In this document: piece after piece, positions 21,797-30,157 of the stretch
How the letters are laid out: each line of letters starts with the position of its first letter
Position numbering within the stretch: the stretch's first letter is position 1
Assembly (NCBI GenBank): GCA_045612485.1
Contig: JAZKZE010000158.1
Coordinates: 1 to 30,157 of the forward strand
Reading direction: 5' to 3'
DNA: 30,157 bases
DNA from: RGIG5327 sp045612485
GTDB lineage: Bacteria > Verrucomicrobiota > Lentisphaeria > Victivallales > UBA1829
Program-made: the position numbers and the translations under genes
Notes under the pieces: generated by a model
Databases searched by the model: none
Seen by the model: only the letters and a program-made list of their open reading frames with translations
What the model was told of the DNA's origin: nothing

Positions 21797-24700
21797 ATGG
21801 ATAAATTTGATGCAATATGTAAAATTTTTGAAGAAACTGCCGGGGGAAAAAATTCCGCAGCAGTTGCTTTAGCGTGCCGTAATTGCCTTTTTGACGTTGC
21901 CAAACTTATTTTTGAAATAAGCAAAGTAAAAATCCCCGAATCAGCCTCCTTGCTTGAGTTGTTGGACTCTCCGGTTGTTGTTGCATATATCAGTAATCCG
22001 GAAGTAATGAACTCCCTGCAGTATGTCCGTATCCTTGGTATTAATGCACAACACGGCAAGCATATCAAAAAAACAGAAGCAAAGCTCGCTTGCGACAACA
22101 CCGCTTTCTTTTTAGGTTTTATTCGGAATAAACTTTATCCGGAACAGCACAATGCTGCTTATGAAAAACTTCCTTACATGAGCGAAGCAGCAACCAGACG
22201 GCTCTACATTGACTTATATTTGCAGGAGGCCGGTTGGGAAATCTTGACTGCTGAAAATGTCATTCTGCCGGGGAAAGCCGGTATTGAAATTCAAGTTGAA
22301 GGTATGCCAAACGCCGAAGGTATTGGTTTTTGTGACTATGCCCTTTATGGTAAGGATGGCAAACCGCTTGCTATTGTAGAAGCGAAGAAAACCAGTGTTG
22401 CTCCGGAAGTCGGTCGGCACCAGGTAATGCTGTACGGCGACTGTATGGAGAAAAAATATGGATATCGCCCTGTTCTCTACTATACTAATGGCTATGAAAT
22501 AAAGTGTATTGACGGTCTTTATCCTGATCGGGAACTTTACGCTTTCCATACCCTTTCCGAATTGGAACTGTTGATTCAGCGGCGAGACCGTAAAAACATT
22601 ACAGATCTGCGTATTCGTGATGACATTACCAATCGCCCCTATCAAAAAATGGCGATTACCAATTTGTGTGAGCGTTTGAATCAAAAATTTAGACGTGGTC
22701 TTCTGGTTATGGCAACCGGAACAGGAAAAACGCGTGTTTCTATTTCTATGGTTGACGTGTTGTCCCGTAACAAATGGATAAAAAATATACTGTTCCTTGC
22801 AGACCGTACTTCTTTGGTCTGGCAGGCATTCAAGAATTTTGAAAAGCTGCTTCCTGACCAAAGTTATTGCGTTTTGTCTGACAGCAAGTTGAATAAAGAC
22901 CTAAATGCTCGGATTATGTTTTCCACCTACCAGACAATGATTAATTATGTGGATGGTGAAGATAAAAAGTTTTCATCCGGGCGTTTTGACCTGATTATTG
23001 TGGATGAAGCACATCGCTCCATTTTCAATAAGTACGGAGCAATATTTGATTATTTTGACAGTTTGCTGGTCGGACTTACCGCAACCCCCAAAAGCGAAGT
23101 TGATGCGAATACTTACCGGATATTTAAGTGTGAAAGCGGTGAACCCAACTTTGATTATTCTCTGAAAGATGCTGTTGCAGAACACTATCTGGTCCCGTAC
23201 AAAGTAGTCAACCGCACTACAAAAATTTTGACTCACGGTATAAAATATGCAGATCTTTCAGCAGAAGAAAAACAGCATATTGAAGAGGCATTTGCTGATG
23301 AACCGCCGGAAATGGGATATGATGTCGAAAGTAATAAAATATTCCGCAAGATTTATAATGAAACAACCTGTGACCGGGTTTTGCAGGACTTGATGGAACA
23401 AGGATTGAGAATCGAAAGTGGTGACAAACTTGGAAAAACCATTATTTTTGCCTATAACCATAAACACGCCCAGCTGATTGTTGAGCGTTTCAATGCCTTA
23501 TATCCGTCATATGGAGAAAAATATTGTCAGTTAATTGATAACACCATTACATATGCGAATGATCTAATCCGAAAATTTGAAGAACAGCCGGATTTTCAAA
23601 TCGCAGTCAGCGTTGATATGCTCGATACTGGCATCGACGTTCCTGCTGTATTAAACCTGGTGTTTTTCAAGCCGGTAAAATCTAAAATCAAGTTTGTACA
23701 GATGATTGGGCGCGGAACACGACTCTGCGAAAATCTCTTCGGACCGGGAAAAGACAAAGAGCATTTTCTGATTTTTGATTATTGTGGCAATTTTGAATAC
23801 TTCGGCGAAAATCCGGATACAGTTGATCCTGTCGGTTCTCTTTCCATTACCCAACGCCTGTTCAATATCCGCTTGGGCATCTTGATCGAGCTGCAGAAAA
23901 TTGAGCATCAGGAAATTGAATTCAACAGAAATTATCATAAAAAGTTGTTGGAACAACTCCACGGGGAAATTGTAAAAATCAGAGCAAATAATTTTCGGTT
24001 GCAGGTTCGCAAAGAAATGTCCTATGTGGATAAGTATTATGATCGGGATATATGGTTAAACCTCTCTGATATCAACCAGAAGGAAATAGAAGCTCATTTG
24101 ACATACCTTCTGGATGCAGATTCCACAGAACCTGAAAATGTAAAACTCTTTGATGCCAGAATGCTGGATATTGAAATTGCGCTGCTTCTTACCGGAAAAA
24201 CAGCTCGTGCCAAAAAGTCAGTAGAAGTTGTGCGTAAGGTCGGACAGCATTTGTTGAACAAAGCCTCAGTGCCGCAGATTATGGCAAAGGCAGAACAATT
24301 GAAAACGCTTGTAAGTGAACAATTCTGGCTTGCTCCTTCTGTTGAAAAGATGGAATTCCTCCGTGAAGAACTGCGTGATTTGATGCAATTTGTTACTGGC
24401 GATCCAAACAAAAAAATTGTCATTCATATTGATGATGAAACAGAGGATGCTGGCGAACTAGACGGAGAACTGATTGATATCCGTACTTATCGACAAAAGG
24501 TAATGGACTATCTCAAAGAGCATACTGATAATCCGGTAATTCAGAAAATTCATACACTGGAAAAAATAAATGCTGACGATTTGAAAGAACTTGAGGACAT
24601 CCTTTGGCATCAGCTCGGCACGCGCGAAGACTATGCTGCCGAAGCCGAAAACAAAACCCTTGCCGTATTTGTCCGAAGTTTGATTGGTCTGGACCAGAAT

Positions 24701-24934
24701 GCGATCAATAAAAAGTTCGGAGAATTTTTGGACGGCAATGCTTTAACTGCTCAACAGCAGGAATTTGTCAAAGCCATTATTGACTATGTTCGGGCAAATG
24801 GTGATATCTCAAAAGATGACTTAATAAGCAAAGAACCTTTTGCGGATTATAATGTCGCAGAACTTTTTGGAGATAAACTATCTGTTGTTATTCAGATTAT
24901 CAATACCGTTAATAACTCTGTAATTGCGGCATAA
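21797..24934 (+). CDS. hsdR: type I restriction endonuclease subunit R
   Basis: 1045 aa, a full-length HsdR. The N-terminal ~115 residues form a helical DUF4145-like domain. The nuclease domain has G-FCDYALYG (D180) and AIVEAKK (E195/K197). The SF2 motor has Walker A ATGTGKT (306-312), VDEAH (402-406), GLTATP (426-431), DMLDTGIDVP and QMIGRGTRLCE. The C-terminal helical part ends in the family-typical FADYNVAELFGDKL. R translocates DNA and cuts it when bound to M and S. All key motifs are intact, but no hsdM is present in the window, so the enzyme would need a methyltransferase from elsewhere. The end overlaps a short convergent frame by 26 bases. Leucine codons appear richer in TTG than in the glycan genes, suggesting separate acquisition. 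Confidence 0.95.
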   Translation: MDKFDAICKIFEETAGGKNSAAVALACRNCLFDVAKLIFEISKVKIPESASLLELLDSPVVVAYISNPEVMNSLQYVRILGINAQHGKHIKKTEAKLACDNTAFFLGFIRNKLYPEQHNAAYEKLPYMSEAATRRLYIDLYLQEAGWEILTAENVILPGKAGIEIQVEGMPNAEGIGFCDYALYGKDGKPLAIVEAKKTSVAPEVGRHQVMLYGDCMEKKYGYRPVLYYTNGYEIKCIDGLYPDRELYAFHTLSELELLIQRRDRKNITDLRIRDDITNRPYQKMAITNLCERLNQKFRRGLLVMATGTGKTRVSISMVDVLSRNKWIKNILFLADRTSLVWQAFKNFEKLLPDQSYCVLSDSKLNKDLNARIMFSTYQTMINYVDGEDKKFSSGRFDLIIVDEAHRSIFNKYGAIFDYFDSLLVGLTATPKSEVDANTYRIFKCESGEPNFDYSLKDAVAEHYLVPYKVVNRTTKILTHGIKYADLSAEEKQHIEEAFADEPPEMGYDVESNKIFRKIYNETTCDRVLQDLMEQGLRIESGDKLGKTIIFAYNHKHAQLIVERFNALYPSYGEKYCQLIDNTITYANDLIRKFEEQPDFQIAVSVDMLDTGIDVPAVLNLVFFKPVKSKIKFVQMIGRGTRLCENLFGPGKDKEHFLIFDYCGNFEYFGENPDTVDPVGSLSITQRLFNIRLGILIELQKIEHQEIEFNRNYHKKLLEQLHGEIVKIRANNFRLQVRKEMSYVDKYYDRDIWLNLSDINQKEIEAHLTYLLDADSTEPENVKLFDARMLDIEIALLLTGKTARAKKSVEVVRKVGQHLLNKASVPQIMAKAEQLKTLVSEQFWLAPSVEKMEFLREELRDLMQFVTGDPNKKIVIHIDDETEDAGELDGELIDIRTYRQKVMDYLKEHTDNPVIQKIHTLEKINADDLKELEDILWHQLGTREDYAAEAENKTLAVFVRSLIGLDQNAINKKFGEFLDGNALTAQQQEFVKAIIDYVRANGDISKDDLISKEPFADYNVAELFGDKLSVVIQIINTVNNSVIAA

Positions 24935-25073
24935 TTTGCCGAGAACAATCATCAGCAATTTTTCTGTGCACTTGATGCTTTGAAAAGTAGAGTTTTGAAA
25001 TAAAACGAAGCTTATCCGGGAATTGTTTATTTCTCTCTGCCCATTCAAAAAGGAAATGCCAGCCAATTGACAT
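24909..25073 (-). CDS. possible 54-aa protein downstream of the giant helicase
   Basis: ATG 25073 lies 6 bases after the helicase stop, and the frame runs 54 codons to TAA 24909, overlapping the convergent hsdR end by 26 bases. The product is basic and aromatic (GWHFLFEWAERNKQFPDKLRF), probably helical. The codon pattern reads like coding sequence, but there is no clear ribosome site; translation could rely on coupling with the helicase. It may be a real small subunit, or a fragment of an older gene cut off by the hsd block. No family recognised. Confidence 0.3.
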   Translation of the reverse strand: MSIGWHFLFEWAERNKQFPDKLRFISKLYFSKHQVHRKIADDCSRQIMPQLQSY

Positions 25074-25079
25074 CTTTAA

Positions 25080-28000
25080 TTATATTCTGCCGCTTTTCTG
25101 CAATGCGGAAAACCCGTATTCCAGAAATTTTCGTGCCTTGGCAGTTACCGCCGATAATCCGAAAAGCTTAACAGTTTCCCGGAAAAGAGTGTCTTTTTCG
25201 CAGGAATTGAAATCTATTAACACTTCGTACATAGCGTTTGCCAACTCTTCCGGCGGGATTTCATCGATAGCCCGTTTGGTTTCATCGCTGTTTCCGACAC
25301 GGTAAACGCTATAGTTGGCAGCGGTGTGTTCTGATGACCAGAACACACGATCTTCGCCATGCTGTGTTGTTTCCAAATTTTTCGGCAGGCACTCATCCAG
25401 AACTCTTTGAATATTACCACCGGTTCGACTGAAGCCCCACGCTCTTGCGATACGCCGTTTAAGCAGATTTTCATATATTGGAGCTTCTTGGGCAATGACT
25501 TCGGCGATTTGCTGCTGAATGATTTTACGTCCGGAGAGTTCGTAAAAATCTTCCTGATTCAAATAATGCAAATTACTCCAAATACGGTATTCTTTACGAT
25601 TTGCAGAAACCACGTGTGGTTCTGAAGCATATTGTGATGACTCAGATTCTGTTACCGGTATATCTTTGCTGGGTTCTTCTGAAGCAACAGAGGTTATATT
25701 GGGAAGTTCCCAAGAAGACTCTTTTGCTTTTTCAATAACATCCAGCAGGGCGTTTTCTGCCTGTTCCCGGTCAAATGCCCAATCAACACTCCATGCACGA
25801 TAAGTGTGCCATCCCAGACCTTTCAATACCTGATGCCGCAGGTTATCGCGGTCACGCGTGGTCTTTTGAGATGCGTATGCGGCATTGTCGCACTCGATAC
25901 CCAACAAAAATTCTTCCGGTCTTTCCGGATGCCGCAGTGCCAGATCTATGCGGAAGCCGGAACAGCCGACATTGCGTTCAACGGTATAGCCTTTGCCGGT
26001 AAGGAACTCGGCAATTTCATTTTGCAGACCATCTGTATCGTTTGCAGAATCGCTGCCGGAATAGATGTTGACTTTTTTCTCTGCATAATCAAGGAAATAC
26101 TTCAAGTGAGCCGCACCGACGGCATTGGTCCGAGACAATTCAATTTGATTGGCATGGATACTGGAAAATACAACGACCTGTTCCTTGGCTCTGGTAATTG
26201 CCACATTGAGCCGCCGTTCACCGCCCTGACGGTTCAACGGTCCGAAATTCATTGAAAATTTTCCGTTGGCATCAGGAGCATATCCGATGGAGAAAAGAAT
26301 GACATCTCGTTCATCTCCCTGGACATTTTCAAGATTTTTGACAAACAATGGTTCTTCTTGAGTGTCGCTGAAATATGACTCCAATGCCGGATGTTTTGAA
26401 CGTTCTTTTTCAACAAGGTCTTCAATCAAATCTTTTTGAGCCTGACTGAATGTTACTACACCGATGGAACGATATTTGCCATTAGCCGCTTCCAATCGGT
26501 CAAATATATATTTTACCAGTGTTTCAGCTTCTTTGCGATTGGTTCTGCTTGCTTTGCGATCATAAATACCATCGGGGACAAATTCAAAGCGGATGCCAAG
26601 CTTTTCAGTATTACGAGCCGCCGGGAATGTATATAAACGGTCTTCGTAATAATGATGATTACTGAATGCGATCAATGATTCATGGCGGCTGCGATAATGC
26701 CAGTTCAAATGTGTTGAATGAACTCCGGCAACAATACACTCGTCAAGAATGCTTTCCAGATCCTCGGTATCTTCCGGTGTACTGTCATCACTTTCATTTT
26801 CACCTTTCTGGAAAAAGTTGGTCGGCGGCATCTGTTTCGGATCTCCTACAACGATCAACTGTTTGCCACGTGCAATCACTCCGATTGCATCCCATACCGG
26901 TATTTGCGATGCTTCGTCAAATACGATCAAATCGAAAGCTGCATTGTCTGCGGGCAGATATTGAGCCACGGACAATGGACTCATCAGAAAACACGGTTTC
27001 AAAACAGGAGCAAGGGTCGGTATTTGTTCCAGCAATGTACGCACAGGCTTCTGTCTGGCGCGTTTTTCACATTCACGCTTGAGAATTCCCAACTCCGTAC
27101 CTTCCGGACACGGACCGGAACGGCGGCGCGGCAGCTTGGCGGCGAGTTTGGCAAATATCAGTTTTTTGGTCAAATTCATATATTCAGCATCAAATTCAGC
27201 GAATTTTTTTACTCTTTCGTTTTGAGCCGCTCCGCTGAATTGACAAAGCAGTGGTGATTTTCCCAAAATCTGATTCAGCATATTTTTGAAAAACAGAGTA
27301 TCGTAAAATTGGGCAAATTTTTCTGAAATGCCGCCATTTTCAAGCATTGAAACCAATGCTGCCAATCCGCTTGCATTGACCTCCGCTCGCAGATTTCGAT
27401 AACGCAGCATATTTCGCAAATGCGGTATATGGGCAATGATCTTTTGAATTTTTTCCAGCAGGATATCAACATCCGTAATAGTAGTTGATGAACTTGCATA
27501 TTCTGCAAACTTTTGCAATTTTGCCTGAAAATCGTTCCATGCCTCAAGCATATTATTGATTGCTTCACGCAACATAGAGTCCCTGCTGCATTTCCGTGAA
27601 ACATCAGGCATCAAATCCTGCAGCTTGAACAGGACAGCCTGTTTGGCTTTATCATCAAAGCGGCAAATTGTTTGAACCTGATCAAGAATAGCTTTGCACT
27701 GTTCGATTTTACGGCTCAAGCCATCCCAATTAGTACTTTCTCCATCCCACTGTTTTCCCAATAAGGTACTTGCTTTTTCTTTGCCATTTTCATATGATTT
27801 AAGGCAATCAACATATTGCCGGGCATCAGGGATAAGTGCTTTCAGTTCTGGAATTGAAAGTTTTACACCGCCGCTTTTTTTCAAAGAAGAGAGTTCTTTG
27901 AGTAAAGCATTATTTTTAAAGAATTTTATTAGGAAAAAAGCGGCTTCATTCAGGGCAATACGTTCTTCTATGCCGGGAAAATCAAATTCAGTAAAGGTTT

Positions 28001-30157
28001 CCAAACGATAATTTTTCAGTTTTTCCTTGAAGATCGTGAGATTTCTGGCATTTTCTGCGTATGAAGCAATGAAATCCATTTTTTCCGGGAATTCGTCACA
28101 GAAGAATGCGCCCGGTATATCTTCACTGTTTTTTACGGCTTCCAAAAGCACTGCCGTTTGGTAAATTATATTGATATCTTTGAGATCCTGCAATGAAAAA
28201 TTTTCTGCAGCAGTTTTCAGATTCCGCTTCAAATTGTCAATTGCTGATACGAGCTCTTTCGCGACAGACGATAAATTGTTTTCAGTAACCGGACTCCATT
28301 GCAAAGCATCAAGCATTTCCAGCGCCTGTAAACTTTCGGCAGAAATATGCTGTCGGGCTTCAGTCAAATCTATGAATTTTTGCCGGGCATTGACACAATT
28401 CTCATAGGATTGGGTAAGGAAATCAGCATCAAGCGTAACATCATCAACTGTAATATGCTTCTGAAGGCTCATCAGGTGAGTAAAGCAATCATAGGCAGAA
28501 TAGCCGTTAGGATATTGCCGGTGCAGTTCATTGACATAATCATCGAGTTCTTTCCGCAATGAAGTTAATGTGGCAACGGTATTTTCCCATTCCGCAGGAA
28601 TTCCGACATCAGCTGTTTGCAACGCTTCATTGAATTGTGCCAGAACTTCCGATTTCCCGGATTTATTTGAGTGCAATTCCAAACAAAACGGTTTCAAGCC
28701 GATTTGTGATAACCTTTTATGGACCACATCCAAAGCGGCTTTTTTTTCTGAAACAAACAATACTCTTTTTCCCAATGCCAAATTATGTGCGATAATATTG
28801 GTAATGGTTTGTGATTTGCCTGTTCCAGGCGGTCCATGCAAAACAAAGCTCTTTCCCATTTCGGAATAGAGAACCGCAGCCAGCTGTGACGAGTCGGCAC
28901 TGACCGGGCAATAGAGGCGGGATAAATCCAAATGTTCACTGATTTTTTCAGGTGGAAATACTTCAATGTTATCATCAAAGAGTCCACTTCCGGAAATCAG
29001 GTGTGCAATCAGAGGGGTCTCTTTCAATACATCAATCCGGGCTGTCATATCATTCCACATGACAAATTTGCCAAAAGAAAAATGTCCGATACGGGCTTCT
29101 TCCCGGACTTCCCAGCCTTTCATATCTTTGATGGCCTGTCTGAAAATTTGCATCACCAACGCAACATCCACACCGGAAGCGTCTGTCGGCAGAGGTGATA
29201 TGCCGGGAATAGTCAAGTGGTATTGGCTGCGAAGCAGTTCCAATAATGTTTCATTGATGATAGTTTCGCCATCTACGCGTGAAAGTTTGATACCTTCATT
29301 TATTGATTTACGCTGCAATCGAACCGGCAGCAAAAGAATGGGAGCAAGGTATGATTTTTCATCGAGCTCAGAAACTTTCCACTCCACAAAACCGATTGCC
29401 AGATACAAGGTGTTAACGCCGCCTTCTTCCAAATCAGTTTTACCTTGGCGGTAAAGGGCTGTCAGACGGCGAATCATTTCATTCGGCGGCAACATTGTCC
29501 ATAGCCGTTGCTGACCGAGTTCGCGCTCAAGCAAAACCTTGATTTCCGGTTTTACATCGCTGTTCCGCAGCATGGTCAAATCATGCAGATCTTTTTCACC
29601 AAGCAAATTCGGCAGAGAATTGAGAGTCAGAGCTTCATTATCTGCAATTTTATCTTCAAGAATGGTTATATCCGGACAGGCAATCGGAATAATAAACTTG
29701 GTATCCCGTACATTCAAAAGCCGATTACGCAGAGATAAGTCAAGTAATTTATTTGTCCACCGTACTACTCTTGCCGGTTGACTATTTTCATTACTTAGTT
29801 GTGATAAATCGATTTCTTTTTCCAAGCGACGCGCTTGTTCGGCTTCCTGTTCAGCAACTTTACGGTCAATTGGAACAAATTCAACGCCATTTACACTGCG
29901 TTTTAATGGCAGTGGTCTGATTCCGCTGTAACGGGCGCGGATCACATCAATAGCACACTCAAATTCTCCGTCAATATTCAAATGCTCCATCCGTGCCGCA
30001 GCTTCTGCTTCCGCGAAAGAAGAATCACCCGTAACCATCGTTGTTTCGATAACCAGAAACTCATCCAAATCAGCAAGTTTGCGGATCGTTTGCAAATCAT
30101 CCATCGGAATATCAGGGAAATACCGTTCAACCAGATGGCATCCTACATAAGCATGAC
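25080..30157 (-). CDS. DUF4011-helicase-Vsr-like nuclease-DUF3320 antiphage defence protein (Hhe type), 5' end outside the window
   Basis: The frame is open to the window edge; at least 1,691 codons are visible and the true start lies beyond 30157. Numbering from the internal Met at 30104: a family-typical N-terminal region ends AIDVIRARYSGIRPLPL (51-67). DUF4011 follows (~110-260, VRWTNKLLDLSLRNRLLNV). The SF1 helicase has Walker A GPPGTGKS (424-431), a long coiled-coil insertion, FDEASQIPVWDAIGV, GDPKQMPPT and RRLNVAITRAKEQVVVFS. A Vsr/MTES-1575-like nuclease follows (FRIDLALRHPERPEEFLLGIECD...TTRDRDNLR), then a C-terminal DUF3320 region. This is the architecture of Hhe, a single-gene antiphage system described by Gao et al. 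(2020). It probably unwinds and cuts foreign DNA. It is convergent with hsdR, making a defence island. Confidence 0.9.
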   Translation of the reverse strand, partial: HAYVGCHLVERYFPDIPMDDLQTIRKLADLDEFLVIETTMVTGDSSFAEAEAAARMEHLNIDGEFECAIDVIRARYSGIRPLPLKRSVNGVEFVPIDRKVAEQEAEQARRLEKEIDLSQLSNENSQPARVVRWTNKLLDLSLRNRLLNVRDTKFIIPIACPDITILEDKIADNEALTLNSLPNLLGEKDLHDLTMLRNSDVKPEIKVLLERELGQQRLWTMLPPNEMIRRLTALYRQGKTDLEEGGVNTLYLAIGFVEWKVSELDEKSYLAPILLLPVRLQRKSINEGIKLSRVDGETIINETLLELLRSQYHLTIPGISPLPTDASGVDVALVMQIFRQAIKDMKGWEVREEARIGHFSFGKFVMWNDMTARIDVLKETPLIAHLISGSGLFDDNIEVFPPEKISEHLDLSRLYCPVSADSSQLAAVLYSEMGKSFVLHGPPGTGKSQTITNIIAHNLALGKRVLFVSEKKAALDVVHKRLSQIGLKPFCLELHSNKSGKSEVLAQFNEALQTADVGIPAEWENTVATLTSLRKELDDYVNELHRQYPNGYSAYDCFTHLMSLQKHITVDDVTLDADFLTQSYENCVNARQKFIDLTEARQHISAESLQALEMLDALQWSPVTENNLSSVAKELVSAIDNLKRNLKTAAENFSLQDLKDINIIYQTAVLLEAVKNSEDIPGAFFCDEFPEKMDFIASYAENARNLTIFKEKLKNYRLETFTEFDFPGIEERIALNEAAFFLIKFFKNNALLKELSSLKKSGGVKLSIPELKALIPDARQYVDCLKSYENGKEKASTLLGKQWDGESTNWDGLSRKIEQCKAILDQVQTICRFDDKAKQAVLFKLQDLMPDVSRKCSRDSMLREAINNMLEAWNDFQAKLQKFAEYASSSTTITDVDILLEKIQKIIAHIPHLRNMLRYRNLRAEVNASGLAALVSMLENGGISEKFAQFYDTLFFKNMLNQILGKSPLLCQFSGAAQNERVKKFAEFDAEYMNLTKKLIFAKLAAKLPRRRSGPCPEGTELGILKRECEKRARQKPVRTLLEQIPTLAPVLKPCFLMSPLSVAQYLPADNAAFDLIVFDEASQIPVWDAIGVIARGKQLIVVGDPKQMPPTNFFQKGENESDDSTPEDTEDLESILDECIVAGVHSTHLNWHYRSRHESLIAFSNHHYYEDRLYTFPAARNTEKLGIRFEFVPDGIYDRKASRTNRKEAETLVKYIFDRLEAANGKYRSIGVVTFSQAQKDLIEDLVEKERSKHPALESYFSDTQEEPLFVKNLENVQGDERDVILFSIGYAPDANGKFSMNFGPLNRQGGERRLNVAITRAKEQVVVFSSIHANQIELSRTNAVGAAHLKYFLDYAEKKVNIYSGSDSANDTDGLQNEIAEFLTGKGYTVERNVGCSGFRIDLALRHPERPEEFLLGIECDNAAYASQKTTRDRDNLRHQVLKGLGWHTYRAWSVDWAFDREQAENALLDVIEKAKESSWELPNITSVASEEPSKDIPVTESESSQYASEPHVVSANRKEYRIWSNLHYLNQEDFYELSGRKIIQQQIAEVIAQEAPIYENLLKRRIARAWGFSRTGGNIQRVLDECLPKNLETTQHGEDRVFWSSEHTAANYSVYRVGNSDETKRAIDEIPPEELANAMYEVLIDFNSCEKDTLFRETVKLFGLSAVTAKARKFLEYGFSALQKSGRI

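Noticed and set aside
1..30157. CRISPR array, tRNA, rRNA or insertion sequence
   Set aside because: No regularly spaced repeats, cloverleaf, ribosomal sequence or transposase reading frame was seen.

Overview
The window most likely comes from a member of the Lentisphaerota (Victivallales-like, probably a gut or animal-associated degrader of host or plant glycans). The evidence is two prepilin-like proteins with the FTLIELLVVIAIIAIL helix (one with a perfect H-X9-DG motif), each followed by a large secreted DUF4838 protein, plus AraC regulators set divergently beside glycosidase genes. Planctomycetes share some of these families, so the phylum is an inference from gene content.

Left part (1-3,910), a mosaic accessory region. 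A P-loop GTPase with a glycine-rich hydrophobic C-terminus (45-1055) is tightly coupled to an unknown 226-aa protein (1059-1739). Two very small reading frames follow (1898-2038, 2062-2232). On the minus strand lies a chimera (2215-2898): a phage tape-measure-like N-terminus joined to a PrfH-type (RF-H) release-factor GGQ domain. After a two-helix membrane protein (2963-3214) come a GC-rich palindrome, a promoter overlapped by an AT-rich palindrome, and a compact ~75-nt structured RNA ending in a U-tract (3336-3410). A minus-strand BECR-like nuclease remnant (3409-3903) closes the segment. The tape-measure and nuclease fragments suggest prophage debris.

Central part (4,061-19,741), a glycan-degradation island. 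The plus strand has pilin-like gene -> secreted DUF4838 protein (4061-7834), ended by a strong bidirectional terminator. An AraC regulator (7971-8918, minus) is divergent from a cytoplasmic GH89-like enzyme (9087-11426). A four-gene minus-strand operon follows: TIM-barrel glycosidase-like protein (18688->16883), pilin-like protein (16834->16082), secreted DUF4838 protein with a duplicated N-terminal domain (16070->12687), and a seven-bladed propeller (12655->11564). A second AraC regulator (18881-19741) is divergent from this operon. The two AraC intergenic regions share a near-identical ATATTTTACAG-type element, the best candidate here for a common operator.

Right part (19,880-30,157), a defence island. 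A DUF1016/YhcG-type nuclease lacks its N-terminal third and is followed by hsdS and hsdR of a type I restriction system, with no hsdM in the window; a deletion junction probably lies near 19,750-19,880. Convergent to these is a giant DUF4011-helicase-Vsr-like-DUF3320 protein, the Hhe type of single-gene antiphage defence, which runs off the right edge. A 54-codon frame sits directly downstream of it.

No tRNA, rRNA, CRISPR array or insertion sequence was recognised. All functional assignments are by reading the protein sequences; no database search was run.
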